Shown here: positions 1 to 6,468 of the stretch, one piece after another
How the letters are laid out: every line of letters begins with the position of its first letter
Numbering within the stretch: position 1 is the first letter of the stretch
NCBI GenBank assembly: GCA_016234205.1
Contig: JACRGN010000298.1
Span: 1 to 6,728, forward strand
Direction of reading: 5' to 3'
Source: Nitrospinota bacterium
GTDB taxonomy: Bacteria; Nitrospinota; Nitrospinia; UBA9942
DNA length: 6,728 nucleotides
The notes under the pieces: model-generated
The model's input: only the letters and a program-made list of their open reading frames with translations
The model's database searches: none
What the model was told of the DNA's origin: nothing
Program-made: the position numbers and the translations under genes

Positions 1-1038
1 ATTTTTTATAATATTATGGTATTTCTCATCCCCTGTTCCAAGTATTGTAAACTGAATATCCATCTTCATCAAATCATCTGCTGCCTCTTCCCATATATCC
101 CATCCTTTCTGGCTGCTGAGCCTTGATATCATCCCGATTACAGGAGTATCGGGTGATTGGGGAAGATTGAATGTCTTTTGTAAATCTTTTTTGCAAGATT
201 TTTTTCCCTTTATATTTTCTATTGAATAGTTCTCAATTATACAACTGTCTTTTAAAGGGTCCCACTCGTCATAATCAATTCCATTAATGATACCGTGTAA
301 TTTTTCTGCCTTTTCTTTTAATAGGCCCTCAAAGCCGTAGCCGTATTCCGGGGTCTGTATTTCTTCACGATATTTTTTGCTTACCGTTGTAATAACATCT
401 GAGAAAACAATACCTGCCTTTAGAAAACTTATTTTCCCATAAAACTCTAAAAATTCGGGTTTGAAGTATTCAGGGCCAAGATTAAGCAAGTGCATATCTA
501 ATGCCCAGAACAGGCCATGATATCCAAGATTGTGTATAGTAAGAATGGTTTTTATTTTATTGAAATTGGGGTAATCCTTAAAATGTGTCTTTAAAAAAAG
601 CGGCACAAGCCCTGTCTGCCAGTCGTGGCAGTGGATTATATCAGGCTGCAGATTAAGGATATTTATTGCCTCAAGCACAGACTTAGAAAAGAATACGAAT
701 CTTTCTGCGTTGTCAAGATAGTCTCCCTGAGGCGTTGAATAGATATAGTTACGATAATAGTATTCATCATTTTTAATAAAATAGACATTTATATCTTTTC
801 CTGTTTTTCCGCACAGGATTTCAGCACGGACTCTTTTATTTGACACAGGCGCCTCAATATGCCTGCCTGTGGATACGAGGCCAAGTTTTTTCTCATCTAT
901 GACCTTATATTTTGGCGTAATTATGTAAACCTTATGGCCAAGCCTTTCTAATGCCTTTGGCAGGGCAGCAGCAACATCTGCCAGTCCGCCTGTTTTTGAG
1001 AATGGCGCCACCTCTGATGATACAAAGACTATCTTCAT
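1..1038 (-). CDS. glgA: Glycogen synthase (ADP-glucose type, GT5), 3' end cut off by the window
   Basis: The frame is open from an ATG at 1038 to the window edge: 346 residues and no stop, where the family is normally about 470-490 aa. GlgA transfers glucose from ADP-glucose to the non-reducing end of an alpha-1,4-glucan. The N-terminal Rossmann domain opens with MKIVFVSSEVAPFSKTGGLADV; K15-T-G-G-L is the signature ADP-glucose-binding loop. Further GT5 landmarks are HCHDWQTG (H138-D139), TIHNLGYHG (H169), the HGIINGID linker (about 248-255), and SRLSSQKGWD (R306 and K311, the conserved Arg/Lys that contact the nucleotide diphosphate). The C-terminal part with the E-x7-E catalytic motif lies beyond position 1, so intactness cannot be judged. 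The start codon overlaps the galT stop (ATGA), and AAGGA at 1052-1048 lies 9 nt upstream. A starch or sucrose synthase is less likely given the K-T-G-G-L motif and the neighbouring glgC. Confidence 0.95.
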   Translation of the reverse strand, partial: MKIVFVSSEVAPFSKTGGLADVAAALPKALERLGHKVYIITPKYKVIDEKKLGLVSTGRHIEAPVSNKRVRAEILCGKTGKDINVYFIKNDEYYYRNYIYSTPQGDYLDNAERFVFFSKSVLEAINILNLQPDIIHCHDWQTGLVPLFLKTHFKDYPNFNKIKTILTIHNLGYHGLFWALDMHLLNLGPEYFKPEFLEFYGKISFLKAGIVFSDVITTVSKKYREEIQTPEYGYGFEGLLKEKAEKLHGIINGIDYDEWDPLKDSCIIENYSIENIKGKKSCKKDLQKTFNLPQSPDTPVIGMISRLSSQKGWDIWEEAADDLMKMDIQFTILGTGDEKYHNIIKN

Positions 1039-2045
1039 ATCTCTGCTTCCTTAAGATACTTTGCTGCCTCTTCAGGGGGTGTTGGATTGATATAAAAACC
1101 AGAGCCTGCCTCAAAGCCTGCAACATGCGTAAGCTTAGGCATTATCTCTATGTGCCAGTGATAATAGTCTTCGTATGTTGTTTTTCCGTCCTTTAGCGGA
1201 GAGTTATGGATGATGAAATTGTACGGCGGGTCATTCAATACCCTGCTCATCCGCTTTAATGATTCTGAAAGTATCCTTGCGAGGTTCTCCATATTCTGTT
1301 TTTGTATATCCTCAAAGGATGCGTCATGCATCTTTGGCAGTATCCATGTTTCAAAGGGAAATCTCGGCGCATAAGGCGAGAGGGTTACAAATTCGTTGTT
1401 TTCTGCAACAACGCGGCTTCTGTCTGTTGTCTCCTGGCGAACAATGTCGCAGAAAATGCACCTTTCCTTATATTCATAATATTCCTTTGCGCCTTTCATC
1501 TCCTCTGCTACCAGGCTAGGAATAATAGGCAGTGCAATGAGCTGGGAATGAGGATGTTCAAGCGTTGCGCCAGCTTCAAAGCCCTGATTCTTGAATATCA
1601 ATATGTAGCGGAATCTTGTATCCTTTTTTAAATCCATAATCCTGTCCCTGAATGCCCAGAGGACATTTTCAACCTGTTTAATAGGAAGAGTTGCAAGGCT
1701 TTCGTTATGCTCAGGCGATTCAATAATAACCTCGTGCGCGCCTATACCGCTCATCTTGTCAAATATGCCGACACCTTCCCTGTGTAAATAGCCTTCAATC
1801 TGCAGTGCTGGGAATTTATTCGGAACAACACGCACACTCCATCCAGAAGTATTTGGCTTTGAACCGTCGTTTCTGTATGCAAGCACCTCTGGCGGTGTCT
1901 TATCCTCATTATTAGGACAGAATGGACAGAAACCTCCTTTAAGCACATCCTCTCTTTTATGTGTAAAATTTGACGGTCTCTTGCCCCGTCCTGTAGATAT
2001 TATCACCCATCTGCCGATGATGGGGTCTTTTCTTAATTCTGGCAT
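1035..2045 (-). CDS. galT: GalT-family nucleotidyltransferase (galactose-1-phosphate uridylyltransferase or ADP-glucose phosphorylase-like)
   Basis: This is a complete 336-aa protein with two HIT-like halves, close to the usual GalT length. Enzymes of this family move a nucleotidyl group through a covalent nucleotidyl-histidine, typically between UDP-glucose and galactose-1-phosphate. The N-terminal half starts MPELRKDPIIGRWVIIS. It shows C40-P-F-C43 and PEH113N as likely zinc ligands, then KNQGFEAGATLEHPHSQL, where H164-P-H166-S-Q168 is the active site and H166 the expected nucleophile. The C-terminal half carries a second CxxC (C196-I-F-C199), H240, and YYHWHIEIMPK (H296, H298), suggesting a second metal site. 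The HPHSQ-L-ALP stretch and the second CxxC resemble the plant GalT-like ADP-glucose phosphorylase (At5g18200) more than E. coli GalT (HPHGQ). With glgC and glgA around it, and no galK or galE in view, ADP-glucose may be the real substrate. The family call is firm; the substrate is inferred. The start is the ATG at 2045, and the stop overlaps the glgA start. Confidence 0.9.
   Translation of the reverse strand: MPELRKDPIIGRWVIISTGRGKRPSNFTHKREDVLKGGFCPFCPNNEDKTPPEVLAYRNDGSKPNTSGWSVRVVPNKFPALQIEGYLHREGVGIFDKMSGIGAHEVIIESPEHNESLATLPIKQVENVLWAFRDRIMDLKKDTRFRYILIFKNQGFEAGATLEHPHSQLIALPIIPSLVAEEMKGAKEYYEYKERCIFCDIVRQETTDRSRVVAENNEFVTLSPYAPRFPFETWILPKMHDASFEDIQKQNMENLARILSESLKRMSRVLNDPPYNFIIHNSPLKDGKTTYEDYYHWHIEIMPKLTHVAGFEAGSGFYINPTPPEEAAKYLKEAEI
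1048..1052 (-). promoter_or_regulatory. Shine-Dalgarno site of glgA inside the galT 3' end
   Basis: AAGGA lies 9 nt before the glgA ATG and is embedded in the last galT codons. Together with the ATGA stop/start overlap it indicates translation of glgA by terminating or re-initiating ribosomes. Confidence 0.6.
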
Positions 2046-2051
2046 TAACTA

Positions 2052-2058
2052 CCCCCCT
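2052..2058 (-). promoter_or_regulatory. Shine-Dalgarno site of galT (G-run)
   Basis: The minus strand reads AGGGGGG, then 6 nt, then the galT ATG. This is a G-run variant of the usual GGAGG. It lies just downstream, in the transcript, of the heptad repeat element, so structure in that element could affect access to it. Confidence 0.65.
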
Positions 2059-2068
2059 GTAAGGTCAT

Positions 2069-2164
2069 TGAAAATTGTAAAATGCAAAATGAAAAATGTA
2101 AATTGTAAAAAGAGGGCGTATTTTTATAATTTTGCATTTTGCAATGTAATATTCGCATTTTTCA
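2069..2164. repeat. Inverted pair of six-heptad arrays (consensus TGNAAAA) in the GH57-galT gap
   Basis: The left arm (2069-2110) on the plus strand is six exact 7-nt units: TGAAAAT, TGTAAAA, TGCAAAA, TGAAAAA, TGTAAAT, TGTAAAA. A 12-nt spacer (2111-2122, AGAGGGCGTATT) follows. The right arm (2123-2164) has the same 7-nt phase on the minus strand. Read from 2164 down, the units are TGAAAAA, TGCGAAT, ATTACAT, TGCAAAA, TGCAAAA, TTATAAA; two are degenerate but the period is kept. Because the arms are inverted they can pair: 2074-2090 matches the complement of 2129-2145 at 16 of 17 positions, and 2089-2098 matches 2156-2165 at 10 of 10. The first three bases of the right arm, read on the minus strand, are the TGA stop codon of the upstream GH57 gene. 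No coding role is seen. It fills most of the only intergenic gap in the window. Confidence 0.8.
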
Positions 2165-4306
2165 TTTAATATTAAGTTTTATATTAATCTCCCATTCCTC
2201 TTTTGGTTTCAGGTTCAATTTCCACAAAGGCAAAAACGATGTCCCCTGATAAGTTCGTTCAAAGCCCTCTTCAGACTGTGATATGGTCTCTACCGGATGC
2301 ACCCACAATCCTGAGCTTGCAGAATAGGATAATTCTACTCTTATTTTAGACCACTCATCAACAAGGCTTATTCTATTAATATCATTAAAATCACCTGAGA
2401 CTGACATCTGTCTTTTTTTATCTTCCCTGCCCTGAAGGACATAATATCTGCTTTCATCATTTCCAGCTAACAGCGTAAGGTTAAATTCTATGCCAAAGAA
2501 GGATTCAATAGGAATTATTCCCCTATTTATCAATGAATAACCCGCGTTTATCATACCACTATTTCCATTAAAGGAAAATCTTTTTCTAATAGTTACCGGA
2601 ACAGCGCCTTTTTCTGTATATATTGCCCCATCCTTCTTTAGGATAATATATCCGTCGCTTTTGTCTTTTAAAAAGGAAAACTCTTCAATGCCGTATGGCT
2701 GATTTACAAAATCTCCAAGCTCTTTATAATTACATCTTGCAAAAGATTCAGGTGTTGCAGATGAATCAATAAAATGGTCTAAAAACGAATAGCGATTGTA
2801 CCAGTCATAATACAAAAGCCCTTCAAGCCCCTCCTCTTTTGATTTTATTATATGATGAATAGAGACAGGCTCTGCTGCAGAGCCTTCATTATTTTTTGCA
2901 ATTTTTAATTTGTAGTGATATCCCTCTTTGCGCCTTGCAAGCAGATTAGAGATATTAAATGCCTTTGGTTTAAAGTCAATTTCAATAATACCGCCCCCAT
3001 AGTTAGGCGACAGATAGGTATTTATATATGGATTGCTGATTAATATCTCTTTGAATCCATCGCTGTTGTAATCAATTGTTTCTGCTTCAAGATATATTTC
3101 CTTTTCTTGGTGCCTTTTTTCATCTGCTGCATTCTCGGACAGGATAAGGTGCTTATAAACAGCATGACGCAGATAATTCAGATAAAGCCCGCCGAACAGG
3201 CCGTGCCAGTATGCGCAATTGCACTGGCCGCGGTAAAGCTCCTTTTTCGCTGCTTCTCCCTTTATATCATTAACTTTGAAGGCGCTGTTTACCTTCCTGC
3301 TTGCATACAACATCTTCTTGTGCATATTGTTTGCCTCAGGATATTTTGCAAGAAAATTATCCCAGAAGCCGCCCCTGATAAAAGGCTTATATTCCTCTAA
3401 TCTGCCTGCTGCCTTTAGTTCTTCTATAGTTTTTTCATATTCTTCAATTGCCTCTGCAGGCAAAGCCCATTCCATCATCTCTTCATAAGATGCTGTTGGA
3501 AGATAGACCCTGCCTGTCGGAGGGTATTTATCAAGAAATTCGCTAAAGGTCATAAGATTAATCCAGTCAGAATTCTCATCAAGGGCATTAAAAAACCTCT
3601 CAAGCCATCCTTCCTCAAAGACCCATTTGTATGTTCCCGGCCACACCCCGAATTTCTCTCCGTCATCAGCATAGGTAATGCCTATTTCTCCATTTTCTTC
3701 AGCAGTTTTTTTAAGGTATTCAATTGTATCTTCAGGGAGCTTAAAAGGTATATAGTATCTGAGGGTCTTATCAATTGGAAATATGGCTGTTGTAAAATTT
3801 TCTCTTTCAGTAATGTAATAGCCGTAGATATCCTTATGCTTAAGCCCGGCATAAGTAAAGTGAGATTCATCAAGGATTGTGTATTTTATATCTGAAGCAG
3901 AAAGAATCTTTGGCAAAGAGGGGTCCCACACCCTTTCAGCAAGCCATAGGCCTGTTGGATTATATCCGAATCGTTCTTTTATAAACCTTGTATGCAGCCT
4001 TATCTGGCCTATTGCATCTGTCTCAGGTATCATTGGCAGAATCGGCTCATAAAATCCGCCTGTAAGAAGCTCTATTTGATTTTTACTAACAAGGGCATTT
4101 ATCCTTTCAAAAAAATCAGGCGCATTCCATTCCACCCATTCCCATAAAGGGCCTGTGTAGTGAAGCGTGAGCCTAATCTTTGGATGTTTCTCAAGGATTT
4201 GAATAAAGGGCAGATAGCATTTTTCAAAGGCCTCTTTAAATACCCCCTCAAAGTTTCCGACAGACTGATGATTATGTATGCCAATAAGAAGATTTATTTT
4301 TGCCAT
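2162..4306 (-). CDS. GH57 4-alpha-glucanotransferase / alpha-amylase-type enzyme
   Basis: This 714-aa protein resembles the Thermococcus litoralis 4-alpha-glucanotransferase type of GH57 (about 659 aa), which cuts alpha-1,4-glucan and transfers the piece to another glucan. The catalytic barrel spans about residues 1-300. Its motifs in order are GIHNHQSVGNF (H11, H13), QIELLTGGFYEPIL (E79), GLWLAERVWDPSL (E124, predicted nucleophile), and TYADDGEKFGVWPG (D215 predicted acid/base, D214 adjacent). A middle domain (about 300-385; FIRGGFWDNFLAKYPEANN and CAYWHGLFGGLYLNYLRHA) matches the DUF1925-type region, and the remainder (about 400-714) is the beta-rich DUF1926-type C-terminus. No signal peptide is seen, so it is probably cytoplasmic. 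The ATG at 4306 was chosen over an in-frame GTG at 4318 because GGAGGG at 4316-4311 lies 4 nt before the ATG, and the ATG shares one base with the preceding TAA stop. Hydrolysis versus transfer cannot be decided from sequence. Confidence 0.9.
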   Translation of the reverse strand: MAKINLLIGIHNHQSVGNFEGVFKEAFEKCYLPFIQILEKHPKIRLTLHYTGPLWEWVEWNAPDFFERINALVSKNQIELLTGGFYEPILPMIPETDAIGQIRLHTRFIKERFGYNPTGLWLAERVWDPSLPKILSASDIKYTILDESHFTYAGLKHKDIYGYYITERENFTTAIFPIDKTLRYYIPFKLPEDTIEYLKKTAEENGEIGITYADDGEKFGVWPGTYKWVFEEGWLERFFNALDENSDWINLMTFSEFLDKYPPTGRVYLPTASYEEMMEWALPAEAIEEYEKTIEELKAAGRLEEYKPFIRGGFWDNFLAKYPEANNMHKKMLYASRKVNSAFKVNDIKGEAAKKELYRGQCNCAYWHGLFGGLYLNYLRHAVYKHLILSENAADEKRHQEKEIYLEAETIDYNSDGFKEILISNPYINTYLSPNYGGGIIEIDFKPKAFNISNLLARRKEGYHYKLKIAKNNEGSAAEPVSIHHIIKSKEEGLEGLLYYDWYNRYSFLDHFIDSSATPESFARCNYKELGDFVNQPYGIEEFSFLKDKSDGYIILKKDGAIYTEKGAVPVTIRKRFSFNGNSGMINAGYSLINRGIIPIESFFGIEFNLTLLAGNDESRYYVLQGREDKKRQMSVSGDFNDINRISLVDEWSKIRVELSYSASSGLWVHPVETISQSEEGFERTYQGTSFLPLWKLNLKPKEEWEINIKLNIK

Positions 4307-6468
4307 TACACCCTCCACATGATTCTTTCAAAATTTTCGTCAGGCACAGTAAGCAGTATAAAGCCTTTTTGGGGGTAGCGCTCTGTTTCAATATCATTTT
4401 TTTCAAGTTTTACATTTATCTTTGCGGTTTCACCTGCTTTTAACTTCAATTCAGAAAAGGGGATGGATAGTTCAATTATCTTATCTACACTAATGCTGTC
4501 AATATCCTTTATTTTCTCTGTCCTGCCGTTATATGCCTTAATAAGTTCGTATGAGGCTACTCCCTTTTTCCCAAATGGAAATATCAGCCTGAATTCTTCT
4601 TTGTCAAAGATAATTATCTGCGCCTCTAAATCCTCTTCAAGCTCTAAATTAAGAATAGGGTCAATCCGTATATAGAGTTTATTCAGGTCAAAGCCATAAT
4701 ATATCTCCTCAAGAAATCTCTCTGTTTTATACATCGTGCCTCTGTGCCGCGTGCTTAGTATACATCCTGCCTCAAGCCATTCAAAATAATCTGTTACCCT
4801 TCCGTCAATTACAGGTGTTATAAAGCCAACCGGCACATTTTCAGGTCTTACCTCATGGAACTGTATAATCGGGGTTTCAAGATAGGATGGCACATCATTC
4901 TTTAATATCCTGTAGACATTGGAAAGGTGTGTCCTGAAGAGTCTGTCAAACTCTTCGTCATTATCGCTGAAAAAATCATCTCCATACCACCAGAACCAGT
5001 CGCTGCCCTCTGCCATATATATAGATTCATAGCATTTGTTTATATCATCTGAAGAATATTGCCCTGTTTGTTCGGCTTCCTTTAAAAATTCCTTTGTCCT
5101 TTTTAAATAGTCCCAGCCAAGGTTCTTTTCATATGAGCCTATCCATATAGCAAAATTGCTGTTAATCCAGGAGCCTGAATGGATATTTTCTAAGGCATCA
5201 GCAGGAGGGTTCTCATTAAGGTAATCATTAATTCTCACAGTCTCAAGTTCCTCAGCATCTGACAGGCCTTTGTAGAGATTTCTCAGAAAATCACCGCCAT
5301 TGTTTGGATAGTGCTCCCATGGATTTTCACCGTCAAGTATTATTGAAACAAGAGGCGCCTTGTCTGATAATGCATTCTTTATCTCATATAAGTGTTGGAT
5401 AAGATCATTTGCAGCAGCAGCCTGTGGGTTTTTTGAATATGTAAACCCAACAAGGTCTGAGAGCCCCTGGTCCCTGAATATAATTGCTACATCTTTATCA
5501 TGGTAGATTGCCTTATAAGGCTTGTATAAATATCCTGCCTTGTCCTTTTTTCCTATTGTCTTAAAGAGGATGCCTTCATCTGTGGCAGTCCATTTTATGC
5601 CTGAGTCATGTAAAATCTGGATAATCTCAGGGCATACAGAGCCTTCTGACGGCCATATGCCGTTAGGCCTTTTGCCAAAGACCTTTTCATGATATTCTAT
5701 TGCCAATCTTATCTGAGAGCTAACATCATCAGGATTGCTGAATATCTCAGGCATGGGATTATCAGGAAGGGAGCGTCTTGAAATCTCTGTATTATAGAGA
5801 AGAGGCATAATAGGATGATAAAATGGCGATGTGCTGAGCTCTATCTGCCCCTTTTCTTCAGATGTCTTGTATGCAGGAATGATCTTCTTCAATATTTCCA
5901 TCTGGATATTAATAATCCTGTTTTTGTCGTCTTCTGAAAAGCTTCTTCCTTTTTTCTTTAGTTCTCTTATCTCTTCATATTCCTCTTCTGCCTTAAAACC
6001 GAACCACGCAAGATTGAACCAAGTCTGTAGATCCCTGATGTCATCATATGTAAATCTCTTTACTGCGTCATCTATTGTATGTGAAAATATATGCCTTCCC
6101 CTCTTTTCAAGGAGCCGCAGATAGCCTTTATTAGGTATTATTATTGTCTCCCAGTTTATCATAAAGAAGTTGGTAAGGATAAATCTTTTTTCAGGCTCTG
6201 TTAAATCTGATGCAGGTTTTATTGAATGCTCCAAAAAAGTATCTTTTACATTATTGTCTATATATGCAGTAAATTGCTTTAGCAGCGACGGCACAAGATT
6301 AAATGTAACCTTGATTGATGGAAACTCATCAAGTATCCTTATCATATCATAATAGCTCTTTGTTCCGTGAAGCCTGACCCACGGCATTGATGTCCTGTTT
6401 GTTAAAGGGTCAAGATAATAGGGCTGATGCATGTGCCACAGAAATGCTATTTTGAGATGTTTACTCAA
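4306..6468 (-). CDS. GH57 glycoside hydrolase, amylopullulanase / alpha-amylase type
   Basis: This complete 720-aa protein acts on alpha-1,4- and possibly alpha-1,6-glucan linkages by the retaining GH57 mechanism. The barrel (about residues 5-440) starts with FLWHMHQPYY (H12, H14), then PWVRLHGTKSYYDM (from P29) and FNLVPSLL (about 57-63). It continues with STSPFYHPIMPLL (about 212-224), NGIWPSEGSV (E275, predicted nucleophile) and SIILDGENPWEHYPNNGGDFL (D379, predicted acid/base). AEGSDWFWWYGDD (about 486-498) follows in a helical region. Residues from about 540 form a probably beta-rich C-terminal domain. The LDGENPWE and GSDWFWWYGDD motifs are typical of the amylopullulanase-like branch of GH57 and differ from the neighbouring glucanotransferase. 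No signal peptide is seen, unlike the secreted amylopullulanases, so an intracellular glycogen role is inferred. The start is a TTG at 6468: the frame is closed just upstream, and the next ATG (codon 13) would cut through HMHQP. Debranching versus alpha-1,4 hydrolysis is unresolved. Confidence 0.9.
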   Translation of the reverse strand: MSKHLKIAFLWHMHQPYYLDPLTNRTSMPWVRLHGTKSYYDMIRILDEFPSIKVTFNLVPSLLKQFTAYIDNNVKDTFLEHSIKPASDLTEPEKRFILTNFFMINWETIIIPNKGYLRLLEKRGRHIFSHTIDDAVKRFTYDDIRDLQTWFNLAWFGFKAEEEYEEIRELKKKGRSFSEDDKNRIINIQMEILKKIIPAYKTSEEKGQIELSTSPFYHPIMPLLYNTEISRRSLPDNPMPEIFSNPDDVSSQIRLAIEYHEKVFGKRPNGIWPSEGSVCPEIIQILHDSGIKWTATDEGILFKTIGKKDKAGYLYKPYKAIYHDKDVAIIFRDQGLSDLVGFTYSKNPQAAAANDLIQHLYEIKNALSDKAPLVSIILDGENPWEHYPNNGGDFLRNLYKGLSDAEELETVRINDYLNENPPADALENIHSGSWINSNFAIWIGSYEKNLGWDYLKRTKEFLKEAEQTGQYSSDDINKCYESIYMAEGSDWFWWYGDDFFSDNDEEFDRLFRTHLSNVYRILKNDVPSYLETPIIQFHEVRPENVPVGFITPVIDGRVTDYFEWLEAGCILSTRHRGTMYKTERFLEEIYYGFDLNKLYIRIDPILNLELEEDLEAQIIIFDKEEFRLIFPFGKKGVASYELIKAYNGRTEKIKDIDSISVDKIIELSIPFSELKLKAGETAKINVKLEKNDIETERYPQKGFILLTVPDENFERIMWRV
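4311..4316 (-). promoter_or_regulatory. Shine-Dalgarno site that fixes the glucanotransferase start
   Basis: GGAGGG on the minus strand lies 4 nt before the ATG at 4306. It overlaps the last codons (Met-Trp-Arg-Val) of the upstream GH57 gene. A start at the in-frame GTG (4318) would place this strong site inside the coding region and leave the gene without a ribosome site of comparable quality. Confidence 0.75.

Noticed and set aside
951..1631. Several plus-strand frames antisense to glgA and galT
   Set aside because: They are shadows of strongly conserved coding sequence on the other strand, with cysteine- and leucine-rich translations typical of antisense reading.
2074..2145. Rho-independent terminator between the GH57 gene and galT
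   Set aside because: The stem is almost wholly A/T with a long loop and no GC-rich core followed by a U-run. It lies in the middle of a same-strand operon, and the heptad periodicity explains the inverted pairing better.
1981..2169. Small plus-strand frame across the galT start and the intergenic gap
   Set aside because: It is antisense to the start of galT and runs through the heptad repeat. It resembles no known protein and has no convincing ribosome site, so it is a chance frame in AT-rich repeat sequence.
3107..3488. Overlapping plus-strand frames antisense to the middle domain of the glucanotransferase
   Set aside because: They overlap each other in different frames and lie opposite well-conserved GH57 sequence (CAYWHGLFGG region). 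Nothing supports expression.
4304..4318. Alternative upstream GTG start (4318) for the glucanotransferase
   Set aside because: It would absorb the strong GGAGGG ribosome site into the coding sequence. The ATG at 4306, with the TAATG junction, fits the family N-terminus (MAKINLLIGIHNHQ).
5831..6352. Serine/leucine-rich plus-strand frames antisense to the amylopullulanase-type GH57 gene
   Set aside because: The hydrophobic, serine-rich translations come from reading the complement of Glu/Lys-rich helices. No motifs or ribosome sites were seen.
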